Under the pieces are notes generated by a model. That model made no database searches. It saw only the letters and a program-made list of their open reading frames with translations, and had not been told where the DNA came from. The position numbers and the translations under genes are program-made. 64,000 nt of DNA from Lachnospiraceae bacterium. GTDB taxonomy: Bacteria > Bacillota > Clostridia > Lachnospirales > Lachnospiraceae. Below, one piece after another: positions 42,343 through 50,457 of this stretch (positions are counted from its first letter, which is position 1; each line of letters starts with the position of its first letter). The stretch lies in contig CAJTDN010000006.1 of assembly GCA_910574865.1 (NCBI GenBank), positions 272,264 through 336,263 of the forward strand, in the 5' to 3' direction.

Positions 42343-43347
42343 ATGAAGAAGAAAATGAGTGTTCCAAAACGAATCGCGGGGACTTTGGCGCTGCCGGTTC
42401 TGATGTTCCTCGTGATGGCGGTGTTCTGTAACGTGAACGGGGTGACGTATTTTGGCACGGTGGCAATGTGGCGGACGCTGGTGGTCAATATCGCGGTCTC
42501 GTGCACTTGCGCGCTGGGAATCGGCCTCCAGTTCAACAACGGGCGGTTTGACTTTTCCGGCGGGGCAATCATGCTTTTGTCGGCGATTATTGCGGGGAAC
42601 GTGGCGAGGAATTCGGGCAATTCGATTGTGTTGTTTGCCGTTTTGTGCCTTGTATCTTGTACGGTGTTAAGCATTCTGGTGGCCGTCCTCTATGCTTACG
42701 GAAGGTTGCCGGTGGCCGTGAGCACGATTACCATCGCGCTGCTCTACGAGGCCGTCACGCCGCTGATTTATAACGGCGCGGGCATCAACCTGATTGCCAA
42801 CATGGAATTGAAAAGATTTTCCCAGTTCCCGCTTGTTTTAATCCCGCTCGTGTTAGCGCTTTTCGTTTACATTTTTTACAAACGGTATACCGTGACGGGC
42901 AAGCAGTCCGCGCTCTTGGCCAACAACCAGGGGGCGGCGGTCAACATCGGCATCAACGAGAAGAAGAACGTGATTCTTTCGTACGCGTTCAGCGGCCTGA
43001 TTTTTGGCTGCGCGACGATGATATGGACGTCCCAGACGATTAAGTCGGCGTCATTTTCCTCGCTTTCAACGGTAGGAGATCTTTTCACCAACATCCTGCC
43101 GGTGTTTATCGGGTTGGCGTTGGCCGGATTTTGCGGGGAGGCCGTCGGGACGCTGATGGGGGCGCTGACCCTTAGCATGATGTCCTACGGGCTGCAGGCG
43201 GTGCTCTCGGCTGAGATGGGCAGCGCGATTTCCATGGTGCTGATGGGCGTGTTCATTTTCGTGTTTAATGTCATCACCACGCCGTATGGTAGCGTGATTA
43301 CGAAGTGGTATCAGAATATGAAACGGAAAAAGGCACTGAACGTATGA
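42343..43347 (+). CDS. Second sugar ABC transporter permease (CUT2)
   Basis: A BPD_transp_2 family membrane protein, 334 residues. GLQFNNGRFDFSGGAIMLLSAIIAGN corresponds to the conserved N-terminal block and NNQGAAVNIGINEKKNVILSYAFSG to the coupling region; GFCGEAVGTLMGALTLSMM follows. It differs clearly from the first permease. The start at ATG 42343 has GGGAGG 12 nt upstream. Its last codons and stop are repeated three more times downstream as a 29-bp tandem repeat. Confidence 0.9.
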   Translation: MKKKMSVPKRIAGTLALPVLMFLVMAVFCNVNGVTYFGTVAMWRTLVVNIAVSCTCALGIGLQFNNGRFDFSGGAIMLLSAIIAGNVARNSGNSIVLFAVLCLVSCTVLSILVAVLYAYGRLPVAVSTITIALLYEAVTPLIYNGAGINLIANMELKRFSQFPLVLIPLVLALFVYIFYKRYTVTGKQSALLANNQGAAVNIGINEKKNVILSYAFSGLIFGCATMIWTSQTIKSASFSSLSTVGDLFTNILPVFIGLALAGFCGEAVGTLMGALTLSMMSYGLQAVLSAEMGSAISMVLMGVFIFVFNVITTPYGSVITKWYQNMKRKKALNV

Positions 43348-43447
43348 TGGCGTGGGAAAAGGCACTGAACGCGTGATGGCGCGGGAAAAGGCACTGAACG
43401 CATGATGGCGTGGGAAAAGGCACTGAACGCATGAGGGCAGGGGAATA
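43332..43447 (+). repeat. 29-bp tandem repeat of the permease 3' end
   Basis: GGCACTGAACG(C/T)... begins at 43332, 43361, 43390 and 43419, an exact period of 29. The first unit is the end of the permease (KALNV, stop). Each later unit again encodes KALNA and a stop (TGA) in a shifted frame. No spacers, so not CRISPR. Confidence 0.9.
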
Positions 43448-43504
43448 AATGCAGAATGCCGTGACAGACGGTGGTAGTTTGGCAGGAAATGAGGATGATG
43501 TAAT

Positions 43505-45373
43505 ATGAGTGTGAATTTAAAGGAAAAACCGTTTTATCTGGATGACGAAGGCGTGCGCTGGGTGCAAGAGACGATTGCCGGCATGACCCTGGAGGAGAAA
43601 ATCGGCCAGTTATTCATCCACCTGGGCAGGAGCACGGACGAGGGTTATCTGCGCGGGATGGTCGAGCGGTACCATATCGGCGGGGCCAGGTATGTCGAGC
43701 GGGACGCGAAGAAAATTTTCGCCCAGAACCAGTGTTACCAGAAATACAGCCGTATCCCGATGTTCGTCGCGGTCAACGGGGAGACCGGCGGGGACGGGAT
43801 TTGCAAAGAAGGGACGTTCGTCGCCACCGAGGCGGAATGCGAGGCCAGTGATGATGTGGCCAGCGCGTACGGGCTGGGGCTGGTAAGCGGGCGCGAGGCG
43901 GAGGCCCTTGGCTGCAACTGGAATTTTGCCCCGATGGCGGACATCGTGCTGAACTGGCGCAACACCATCGTCAACACCCGCTCGTTCGGGCGTGACCCGG
44001 ACAAGGTGCTCGCCATGTGCAAAGCTTATATCAAGGGTTGCCGGGAGAGCAACGTGCTCCCTTGCGTGAAGCATTTTCCCGGGGACGGGGTCGAGGAGCG
44101 CGACCAGCACCTCGTGCTGGGCATTAACGACCTTTCCTGCAAGGAGTGGGATGAAACGTTTGGCAAAGTGTATGGAGGGCTGATTGAGGACGGGCTGGAA
44201 AGTATCATGGTGGGGCACATCGCCTTGCCGTCCTACAGCCAGAAACTGTGTCCGGACATGCGCCTGGAAGAAGTGAAGCCTGCCACGCTCGCGCCGGAGC
44301 TGGTAAAAGGGCTTTTGCGTGAAAAATTAGGTTTCCAGGGACTGGTGGTGACGGATGCCTCCCACATGGGCGGGCTGCTCGGCGCGGCACCGCGTCGGGA
44401 ACAAGTGCCGGGTGCCATCGCGGCCGGATGCGACATGTTCTTGTTTTTCCATGACCCGGACGAGGATTTCCAGTATATGATGGATGGTTACAAAAACGGT
44501 GTCATCACCGAGGAACGCCTCACGGAGGCGTTGGAGCGGATTCTTGGCATGAAGGCGAAGCTTGGGTTGCACAAAAAAAGAATGCCGGAGACTTTTGATG
44601 AAAAAAACGTGCTGGGGTGTGCAGAACACCAAAAAATCGCGGAAGAAATCGCCGGCAAGGCGATAACGCTGGTCAAGGACACGCAGCATTTGCTGCCGGT
44701 TTCCGTGGCGGAGAAGCGGCGGGCGCGGCTGTATTTTCTGGAGAGCGCGCCGGTTTCCTATGCGGACGGCGGCGACCCGGCCAAGAAAATCGTCGTCGAG
44801 GAGCTTGAGCGGGTGGGTTTTTCGGTGGACGTGAATCCTTCTTACTACGAGCTGGAGATGGAACACATGTCGCCGGTGAACCGTTACCGCGTGATGGACA
44901 TGCCGTCTGTGAAAGAATTTCGTGACCGCTACGACGTGGTGTTCGTGTTCGTCCACATGAAGGGGTACGCGCAGGAAAATAACGTGCGGGTGAAATATTC
45001 GGCGGCGCATTCCAACGAGCTGCCGTGGTGGACGCGGGAGGTGCCGACAATCTGCGTGTCGTTAAATTACACGAACCATTTGTATGACCTGCCGATGATG
45101 CAGACGTACATAAACGCCTACGCGCCGACCAGGAGCGGCATCCGGGCGGCGGTGGAAAAGATAGTCGGACGGCCGGGCTCGAGCCGAGCAAAATCAAGCG
45201 GCGACCCGAGCGACAAGCGAAGCGTTCGCGAGCCGGTTTGCGATAGCAAACCGGAAACGAGCAGCGCGGAATCAAACGGCGATATAGGGGACAAGCGAAG
45301 CTTTTGTGAGCCGGGATTCACCGGGAAATATAATGAAAATGTGTGGTGTGGTAGTTGGGCCACAAAAATATAA
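43505..45373 (+). CDS. GH3 glycosidase (NagZ-like/beta-glucosidase family)
   Basis: Family 3 glycoside hydrolase, probably a cytoplasmic beta-N-acetylhexosaminidase or beta-glycosidase. AGMTLEEKIGQLFIHL is the N-terminal TIM-barrel start, LPCVKHFPGDGVEERDQHL (residues ~185-203) the KHFPG loop, and LGFQGLVVTDASHMGG carries the nucleophile candidate Asp284. The second alpha/beta domain begins near residue 380 (AGKAITLVKDTQHLLPV). There is no signal peptide. Oddity: the C-terminal ~55 residues are two degenerate repeats (SSGDPSDKRSVREP, SNGDIGDKRSFCEP) joined to an unrelated end, so the natural C-terminus was altered. Exact substrate uncertain. Confidence 0.88.
   Translation: MSVNLKEKPFYLDDEGVRWVQETIAGMTLEEKIGQLFIHLGRSTDEGYLRGMVERYHIGGARYVERDAKKIFAQNQCYQKYSRIPMFVAVNGETGGDGICKEGTFVATEAECEASDDVASAYGLGLVSGREAEALGCNWNFAPMADIVLNWRNTIVNTRSFGRDPDKVLAMCKAYIKGCRESNVLPCVKHFPGDGVEERDQHLVLGINDLSCKEWDETFGKVYGGLIEDGLESIMVGHIALPSYSQKLCPDMRLEEVKPATLAPELVKGLLREKLGFQGLVVTDASHMGGLLGAAPRREQVPGAIAAGCDMFLFFHDPDEDFQYMMDGYKNGVITEERLTEALERILGMKAKLGLHKKRMPETFDEKNVLGCAEHQKIAEEIAGKAITLVKDTQHLLPVSVAEKRRARLYFLESAPVSYADGGDPAKKIVVEELERVGFSVDVNPSYYELEMEHMSPVNRYRVMDMPSVKEFRDRYDVVFVFVHMKGYAQENNVRVKYSAAHSNELPWWTREVPTICVSLNYTNHLYDLPMMQTYINAYAPTRSGIRAAVEKIVGRPGSSRAKSSGDPSDKRSVREPVCDSKPETSSAESNGDIGDKRSFCEPGFTGKYNENVWCGSWATKI
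45178..45336 (+). repeat. Duplicated C-terminal segment of the GH3 gene
   Basis: Two imperfect units, each encoding about 25 residues of the SS-A-S-GD--DKRS--EP type. The shared DNA GACAAGCGAAGC recurs in both. Contains short palindromes (GGTTTGCGATAGCAAACC). Confidence 0.6.
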
Positions 45374-45476
45374 GCACATGATATCGGCCCTGGGCGGTGG
45401 CAAGACATATGGACAGGTTCGTCTGGCCATTTGGCGTGCCGCCATCCGGGGCCGCTTTTGGGAAAGAAGGAAAATC

Positions 45477-46424
45477 ATGGAAAATAAAATGGAATATGTG
45501 AGGAAGCACCCGTACCTGGTCTGTCTGGATTCGGACGGTTGCGTCATTGACGGTATGACCATCAAGCATTTGCAATGCTTCGGCCCTTGCGCGGTGGCGG
45601 AGTGGGGTCTGGAAGCTCACAAGGAGGAGCTTTTGCGGTATTGGAACGAGGTCAATTTGTACCGGATGAGCAGGGGCATCAACCGCTTCAAGGGACTGGC
45701 GTTGTTGTTGCAATATGCGAAGGAAAAAGGTTATATTGATGATGGGCTGGAATGTTACCGCGAGTGGGTGGATTCCTCGCCGGAATTGTCCGAGGCGGCG
45801 CTGGAGCGGGAAATCGCACGAGTGAGTGTTGAAGCGGCGGGGCGGGAGTTTGCGCGAATGGATGCCGGGGCATCGGGACAGGAGCCCGCGCGAACGGATG
45901 CCAGGACACTGGGACAGGAGCCCGCGCGGACGGGCGACAAGGTGTTGAAAAAGGCCTTGTCGTGGTCGAGGGCGGTCAACCGCGCGGTGGCGGCCATCCC
46001 GGGGGAGAAGAAGCCGACGTTTGAGGGTGTGCGAAAGGCACTTGAGAAAGCGCATGCGCACGCGGACGTGGCGGTCATTTCGGCGGCGAACGCGGCGGCG
46101 GTCGAGGAAGAATGGCGGTGTAACGGCTTGTTGGAGTACGTGGACGTCTGCATGACGCAGGAATACGGGAGCAAGGCCGAATGCATCGGAAAGCTTTTGC
46201 AATGTGGTTATGAACCGGGGCAGGTCGTCATGCTGGGGGACGCGCCGGGCGACCATGCGGCGGCGGATAAAAACGGGGTGTTGTTTTTTCCGGTTCTGGC
46301 CGGAAAGGAAACAAAATCCTGGGAGGAATTTTGCGGGCGGGTGTTTGATTTGTTCGTGCAGGGAAAGTATGACGGGGAAATGCAAAAAGGGTACTTGGAG
46401 GAGTTCGAGGGAAACTTGTCATAG
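45477..46424 (+). CDS. HAD-superfamily hydrolase
   Basis: Probable phosphatase acting on a sugar phosphate or related intermediate. Motif I is YLVCLDSDGCVID (Asp17, Asp19), motif II SAANAAAVEEEW and motif IV VMLGDAPGDHAAAD; a helical cap lies between. Oddity: residues ~120-155 are three 12-residue repeats (AAGREFARMDAG, ASGQEPARTDAR, TLGQEPARTGDK) inserted in the cap region. ATG 45477 has AGAAGGA upstream; a longer frame from 45306 would overlap the GH3 gene. It follows GH3 and precedes the sulfatase in the same operon. Confidence 0.82.
   Translation: MENKMEYVRKHPYLVCLDSDGCVIDGMTIKHLQCFGPCAVAEWGLEAHKEELLRYWNEVNLYRMSRGINRFKGLALLLQYAKEKGYIDDGLECYREWVDSSPELSEAALEREIARVSVEAAGREFARMDAGASGQEPARTDARTLGQEPARTGDKVLKKALSWSRAVNRAVAAIPGEKKPTFEGVRKALEKAHAHADVAVISAANAAAVEEEWRCNGLLEYVDVCMTQEYGSKAECIGKLLQCGYEPGQVVMLGDAPGDHAAADKNGVLFFPVLAGKETKSWEEFCGRVFDLFVQGKYDGEMQKGYLEEFEGNLS
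45834..45941 (+). repeat. 36-bp in-frame tandem repeat in the HAD gene
   Basis: Three units of 36 bp encode 12 residues each, ending in PART/FARM-type wording. The last two share GGACAGGAGCCCGCGCG exactly. Confidence 0.75.
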
Positions 46425-46501
46425 CGTCGGTTTACAAAAGGGCGTGTTGCCATTTGCATGCGCGACGTTAAGGTGAAAAGGCAAAGAGGAGGACATTTCA
46501 T

Positions 46502-48202
46502 ATGGGAATGAAAAAAAGACCGCATATCATTATTTTGAATCCGGACGAGATGCGATGGGACACGATGGGGCACATGGGAAATGCGGCGGCACACACGCCC
46601 GCGCTGGATGCTTTTGCAAAACATGACGCGGTGTCTTTCGAACGGGCATATTGCCAGAACCCGGTATGCGTGCCGAGCCGCTGCAGTTTTTTGACGGGAC
46701 TGTACCCCCACATCCGGGGGCATCGGACGATGAGGTACTTGCTTCATGAGGGTGAGACGAGCTTGTTCAAGCAGCTGCGCGAGGCGGGGTATTATGTGTG
46801 GCTTAACGGGAGAAACGACCTGGTTGCCGGGCAAATCACCGGCCTGGAGGAACAACACGCGGACGAAATCTTTTATTATGACAAAGGGAAAGCCCCGCGG
46901 CGGGTGGATTTGAAAATGCCGGGAGGGGGGGTGAAAGCCGGGAAGGGCGAGGCCCGGACCGGGGAAAAGCATGTTTATGACCATTTTGTGGGAATCCGGG
47001 AGGAAAGGGGGCCTGGATGGAACGAGGACTGGACGGACACGAATGCGGCAATCGAACGAATCAGGCATCATGCCGGCTCGGAAAAACCTCTTTGCTTGTT
47101 CCTGGGTTGGACAAACCCGCATGTGCCGTACCAGGTGGAGCAAAAGTATTATGACATGGTGGACGGGGACGCCATCGCGGACGAGATTGACCCGGCCGGG
47201 CAGCGGGGCAAATCGCGCATGATAGAAAAACTGCAGGAATTGTCCGGCCTGGAAGACAAGACGGCGGAGGAGTGGAGAGAGTTGCGCCATGTTTACCTGG
47301 CACAATGTGCCAAGGTGGACGACATGTTCCGGGCGGTGTGTGATGCCTTGAAGGAAGCGGGCATGTATGATGACGCGGCCATTTTCTTTCTTTCCGACCA
47401 TGGGGATTTCGCGGGCGATTACCATTTGGCGGAGAAGGCACAAAACACATATGAGGACGTGCTCACCCGGGTGCCGCTTTTGGTGAAGCCCCCGAAAATG
47501 ACGGACGATGACGGGCGGGAGGTTTTTGCGTGTGACGCGGGGGTTGCCGGCGGCGTGGTGGAACTGGTGGATTTTTACGCGACGGTCATGGACTATGCGG
47601 GGGTGGAGCCCGTGGAAGACCATTTTGGCAGGAGCCTGCGCCCCGTGGTGGCGGACAGGGACTTCCGGGTGCGTCAGTACGCACATTGCGAGGGCGGCCG
47701 CCTGGCACATGAGGAACAATGCGATGAGTGGCACTGCGATCCGCCCAGGCCGGGAATGGATGATTATTGGGCGAAAAAGACGGCAGAATTAGACAGTGAG
47801 GCACACGAAAAGACCACGATGGTGACGGACGGGCATTACAAGTTCGTACAGCATTTGAGCGGGGAGCATGAATTATATTGCCTGGATGATGACGCGCGGG
47901 AATTGAAAAATTTGTACGTGACAGAGGAGAGGAACGCCGACGGCACGTTTACGGATGGCGCGCTGCAAGGCGTGGTATGGCGTATGCAGGCGGAGCTTTT
48001 GCGTTGGTACCAGGAGACGTGCGACGTGGTTCCGAAAGCGTATGACAGCCGGTTTTCCGAGGAACGGATTTGGGGGACGCTGCGTAATTTCGTGCCGGGG
48101 GAAATGGAAGAGACGATGCGGGAGTATATCCGAAAGGAACAACCAAGCATCCCGGGGGCGATACGGCACGCGGTTACCCTCCTCGCGGATAACGCCAATT
48201 AG
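46502..48202 (+). CDS. Sulfatase (arylsulfatase-type), cytoplasmic
   Basis: Sulfate ester hydrolase of the alkaline phosphatase superfamily. NPDEMRWDTMGHMGN holds the first metal Asp; Cys56 in CVPSRCSFLTG is the residue converted to formylglycine (C-x-P-x-R), here a Cys-type site needing an anaerobic radical SAM or FGE maturase that is not in this window. NGRNDLV, GWTNPHVPY and FLSDHGDFAGDYHLAEK complete the metal and sulfate pocket. The 566-residue length is normal. No signal peptide, so desulfation occurs inside the cell after import. The start at ATG 46502 has GAGGAGG upstream. Last gene of the operon. Confidence 0.92.
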   Translation: MGMKKRPHIIILNPDEMRWDTMGHMGNAAAHTPALDAFAKHDAVSFERAYCQNPVCVPSRCSFLTGLYPHIRGHRTMRYLLHEGETSLFKQLREAGYYVWLNGRNDLVAGQITGLEEQHADEIFYYDKGKAPRRVDLKMPGGGVKAGKGEARTGEKHVYDHFVGIREERGPGWNEDWTDTNAAIERIRHHAGSEKPLCLFLGWTNPHVPYQVEQKYYDMVDGDAIADEIDPAGQRGKSRMIEKLQELSGLEDKTAEEWRELRHVYLAQCAKVDDMFRAVCDALKEAGMYDDAAIFFLSDHGDFAGDYHLAEKAQNTYEDVLTRVPLLVKPPKMTDDDGREVFACDAGVAGGVVELVDFYATVMDYAGVEPVEDHFGRSLRPVVADRDFRVRQYAHCEGGRLAHEEQCDEWHCDPPRPGMDDYWAKKTAELDSEAHEKTTMVTDGHYKFVQHLSGEHELYCLDDDARELKNLYVTEERNADGTFTDGALQGVVWRMQAELLRWYQETCDVVPKAYDSRFSEERIWGTLRNFVPGEMEETMREYIRKEQPSIPGAIRHAVTLLADNAN

Positions 48203-48222
48203 GATTACGAGAGCATGAAATG

Positions 48223-48258
48223 CCGGGAGGGTTTGCGTTTTGCCCTCCCGGTTTGAAT
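48223..48258 (+). terminator. Operon terminator after the sulfatase
   Basis: CCGGGAGGG (48223-48231) pairs perfectly with CCCTCCCGG (48243-48251), followed by TTTGAATGTTT. It also marks the host side of the prophage boundary. Confidence 0.8.
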
Positions 48259-48350
48259 GTTTAAAGGTTATATGGTGACGTGGTTCGGATGCCTTGTCCT
48301 TGGCGGTTTCACTGTCGCGCACCCGTTGTGCCTTGTGATGCTAAGGGCAC

Positions 48351-49547
48351 TTATTTCCTCAAATACGTCCCGCACCCGAATCCCGTGTAGGTCACGTTGC
48401 CGTACGTAAACTGCACGTACAGCCAGTTAGTGCCGCCCACGTTCGTGTAATACCCGTAATTTTGCACGGTCGTGCCCTTGGGAATGACGACCATGGAAGG
48501 CTTGTTGGTTCCGGCCCCGGCTCGGATATTGAGGTCCGCGGTAGTCCGGTATGTCCCCGCAAGCTGCCCGGAAAAACTTTTTGCCGACTCGTAGGCGGTT
48601 CTTTTCATGGGCGCGTTGTTGGATGGTTTTGCCTGCGACGGGGCGGATGGGGCAGGAGCGGGGGCAGGAGCGGAGTCCTGCGCGACATATTTTGAATGGA
48701 CGAACCCGTATTTTCCGTTGTACTTGATATAGTACCAGACCGAGCCGTCAGATGCTTTTACGGAATCGCACACGCTGACTTTGCAGCCGTTATTCAGGGG
48801 ACTAAACGAGCAGGTGCCGTGTTCCGTCCCGGCCCATTTCCTCACGTTAAGCCCGTTGACCGTGACGACTCCCTTCCATTTCTCGTCCTTCCCGGGGTTG
48901 CCCGAAGAGGTGGAAGCTTGTTGCGGCGGCGTGGCAATCGTGCCTGCGTTACCGCCGTTGTTGCCACCGTTATTGTTGCGGACGTTGCTGCCGACGGTGA
49001 TGTTCGTCGCCGTGTGGGCGGCATCGTATAATAAAATGTCCCCCGGCAGGAGGTAGGAGCACCCTTGTGTGTACTTTGCGTCCGTGAGGATGGTGAACCC
49101 CGCGGCCCTGAACCCGGAGCGCATGTTGCCGGTATAGGTCGCGTTCACGTTTGCCAATGCCGGGATTCCAAGCAGGTTCCCCGCGGCCTTCGTGTTCGCG
49201 ATGACGCCGGCGGAACAGTCGGACTCGCAGGCGGCCGTGATTCTTGACGGGTCGTACCCGGAGGCTTTCAACTGGTTCCAGTACGTGTCACGCTGGTACT
49301 GGTCGTATCCGATTTTGTCGTTTAACGCGGCGGCACATCCCAGTTCGGCGAGTTTTAGCCCCACGCGGGCGTCTTTCTCATAGCGGAGCACGCAGCTCCA
49401 CGGCCTGGAATACCATGGGCGCAGGACCCATTCCCCGCCGGTCTGGTCGCCCGCGGCTCCTCCGTGGTATCTCCCGTTCTCGTCGGAACCGGAATTTGAA
49501 ATGTAATGCGTGGACGTGCTGTTGTAGTAGTTATTATAATTTGCCAT
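48351..49547 (-). CDS. Prophage endolysin with two SH3b domains
   Basis: Peptidoglycan hydrolase released at lysis. An N-terminal cysteine peptidase-like domain of the NlpC/P60 type (residues ~15-185): ACESDCSAGVIANTKAAG gives nucleophile Cys111 and LPGDILLYDAAHTA gives His179. An Asn/Gly-rich linker follows, then two SH3b wall-binding domains (about 215-285, GLNVRKWAGTEHG; and 335-398, LNIRAGAGTNKPS). ATG 49547 has GAAGGAG upstream. It is the last gene of the leftward prophage operon, next to the host sulfatase gene. Confidence 0.85.
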   Translation of the reverse strand: MANYNNYYNSTSTHYISNSGSDENGRYHGGAAGDQTGGEWVLRPWYSRPWSCVLRYEKDARVGLKLAELGCAAALNDKIGYDQYQRDTYWNQLKASGYDPSRITAACESDCSAGVIANTKAAGNLLGIPALANVNATYTGNMRSGFRAAGFTILTDAKYTQGCSYLLPGDILLYDAAHTATNITVGSNVRNNNGGNNGGNAGTIATPPQQASTSSGNPGKDEKWKGVVTVNGLNVRKWAGTEHGTCSFSPLNNGCKVSVCDSVKASDGSVWYYIKYNGKYGFVHSKYVAQDSAPAPAPAPSAPSQAKPSNNAPMKRTAYESAKSFSGQLAGTYRTTADLNIRAGAGTNKPSMVVIPKGTTVQNYGYYTNVGGTNWLYVQFTYGNVTYTGFGCGTYLRK

Positions 49548-49590
49548 GATTATGTAATTCTCCTTCCTATTCGTTGCTTTTGTTTTCTTT

Positions 49591-49688
49591 GATGATGTAC
49601 CTTTCATTTGCTGTCTTCGTTTTCCTTGATGATGTACCTTTCATTTGCTGACTTCGTTTTCCTTGATAATGTGCCTGAGCGTGCCCAG
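49591..49688. repeat. 37-bp tandem repeat at the end of the holin gene
   Basis: GATGATGTACC (49591), GATGATGTACC (49628) and GATAATGTGCC (49665) are 37 nt apart and the flanks repeat. Read leftward, the unit is the holin gene's last codons (IIKENEVSK, stop) duplicated downstream out of frame. Confidence 0.85.
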
Positions 49689-50030
49689 CGCGTCGTCGAT
49701 TTGTTCGTCAATCCACGCGACCAGTTCGGGCTGCTCGACGATCTTGGACAATACCGGGTACATTTCGTAAATCTGGTTGATGACCTGGGCGCGCTTGATG
49801 CTGCCCGCGACATCCCATTCCTCATAATCCATCTCGGCTTCCGCCACGAGCTTTAATATCGTCTCGCGAATCTGCATTTTCGCGATGGCAATCTTTTCGT
49901 CGTCGGATTTTGCGAGGTAATTCTTCGCTTTTTGGGCTATCGCGGCGGCGAGGCCGAGGATGACCATGGTGGTTGTCCAGTTGTCGTTTATTAATTCCAA
50001 AAATTTCTGGATTCCGTTTAAAATGTTCAT
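49641..50030 (-). CDS. Phage holin candidate (LLH-type)
   Basis: A 129-residue protein with one membrane segment near the N-terminus (TTTMVILGLAAAIAQKAKNYL, residues ~19-39), then a long charged helical tail (KMQIRETILKLVAEAEMDYEEWDVAG and IEQPELVAWIDEQIDDAL-type wording). The layout matches clostridial phage LLH-family holin-like proteins, and the place next to the endolysin supports it. ATG 50030 has AAAGGAGG upstream. The family name is moderately certain. Confidence 0.65.
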   Translation of the reverse strand: MNILNGIQKFLELINDNWTTTMVILGLAAAIAQKAKNYLAKSDDEKIAIAKMQIRETILKLVAEAEMDYEEWDVAGSIKRAQVINQIYEMYPVLSKIVEQPELVAWIDEQIDDALGTLRHIIKENEVSK

Positions 50031-50047
50031 GTTTTCCTCCTTTCGTC

Positions 50048-50440
50048 TTACCCGGCGGCATTGCTGGACGAACCTTCATTCTTCGAACGCGTTTCGGTCG
50101 TGACAGATTCGTATACGGCGCCATCAGCCGGTTCATTTTCATTCTTCGAACGCATCTCGGCCATGGCGGACTCGTACACGATGCCGCCGGACACGTTCTC
50201 GGCCTTGCTCTTGCCGTAATACCCCCAGATAATCGGTGCGAGGGCGGCAGGTATGCCGATTAGCACGTACATCGCGCTCGTGTCGCCCAGCGTGAGCATC
50301 GCGTACTCGCAAAAGAACACGATTTGCAGGCACAGGAGAATCATCCCGAGCAGGATTAACTTGCTCGTCGAGAGTGGCTTGCGCTTGGTCATTTTGTCAT
50401 GTCTTTTCAGCTTTAAATCGCGAGAATTGTTTTTTGACAT
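50048..50440 (-). CDS. Small prophage membrane protein with duplicated tail
   Basis: A 130-residue unrecognised protein. Two membrane helices (LILLGMILLCLQIVFFCEYAML and MYVLIGIPAALAPIIWGYYG) and a hydrophilic C-terminus containing two 21-residue repeats (VYESAMAEMRSKNENEP, VYESVTTETRSKNEG; DNA period 63). ATG 50440 has AAAGGAGG upstream. It lies in the lysis cassette between the XhlA-like and holin-like genes, so it may be a second holin, antiholin or spanin-like helper. Confidence 0.65.
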   Translation of the reverse strand: MSKNNSRDLKLKRHDKMTKRKPLSTSKLILLGMILLCLQIVFFCEYAMLTLGDTSAMYVLIGIPAALAPIIWGYYGKSKAENVSGGIVYESAMAEMRSKNENEPADGAVYESVTTETRSKNEGSSSNAAG

Positions 50441-50457
50441 GGTATTACCTCCTTTCC

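Noticed and set aside
43332..43447. CRISPR array (29-bp repeats)
   Set aside because: Repeats are directly adjacent with no spacers, and the unit is the permease 3' end.
46208..47734. 508-codon minus-strand frame
   Set aside because: Antisense to the HAD and sulfatase genes, no recognisable motifs, no ribosome site.
48203..48350. Prophage attachment site
   Set aside because: No repeat can be matched because the right end lies outside the window.
49591..49688. CRISPR-like direct repeats
   Set aside because: No spacers; the unit is a duplicated gene end.
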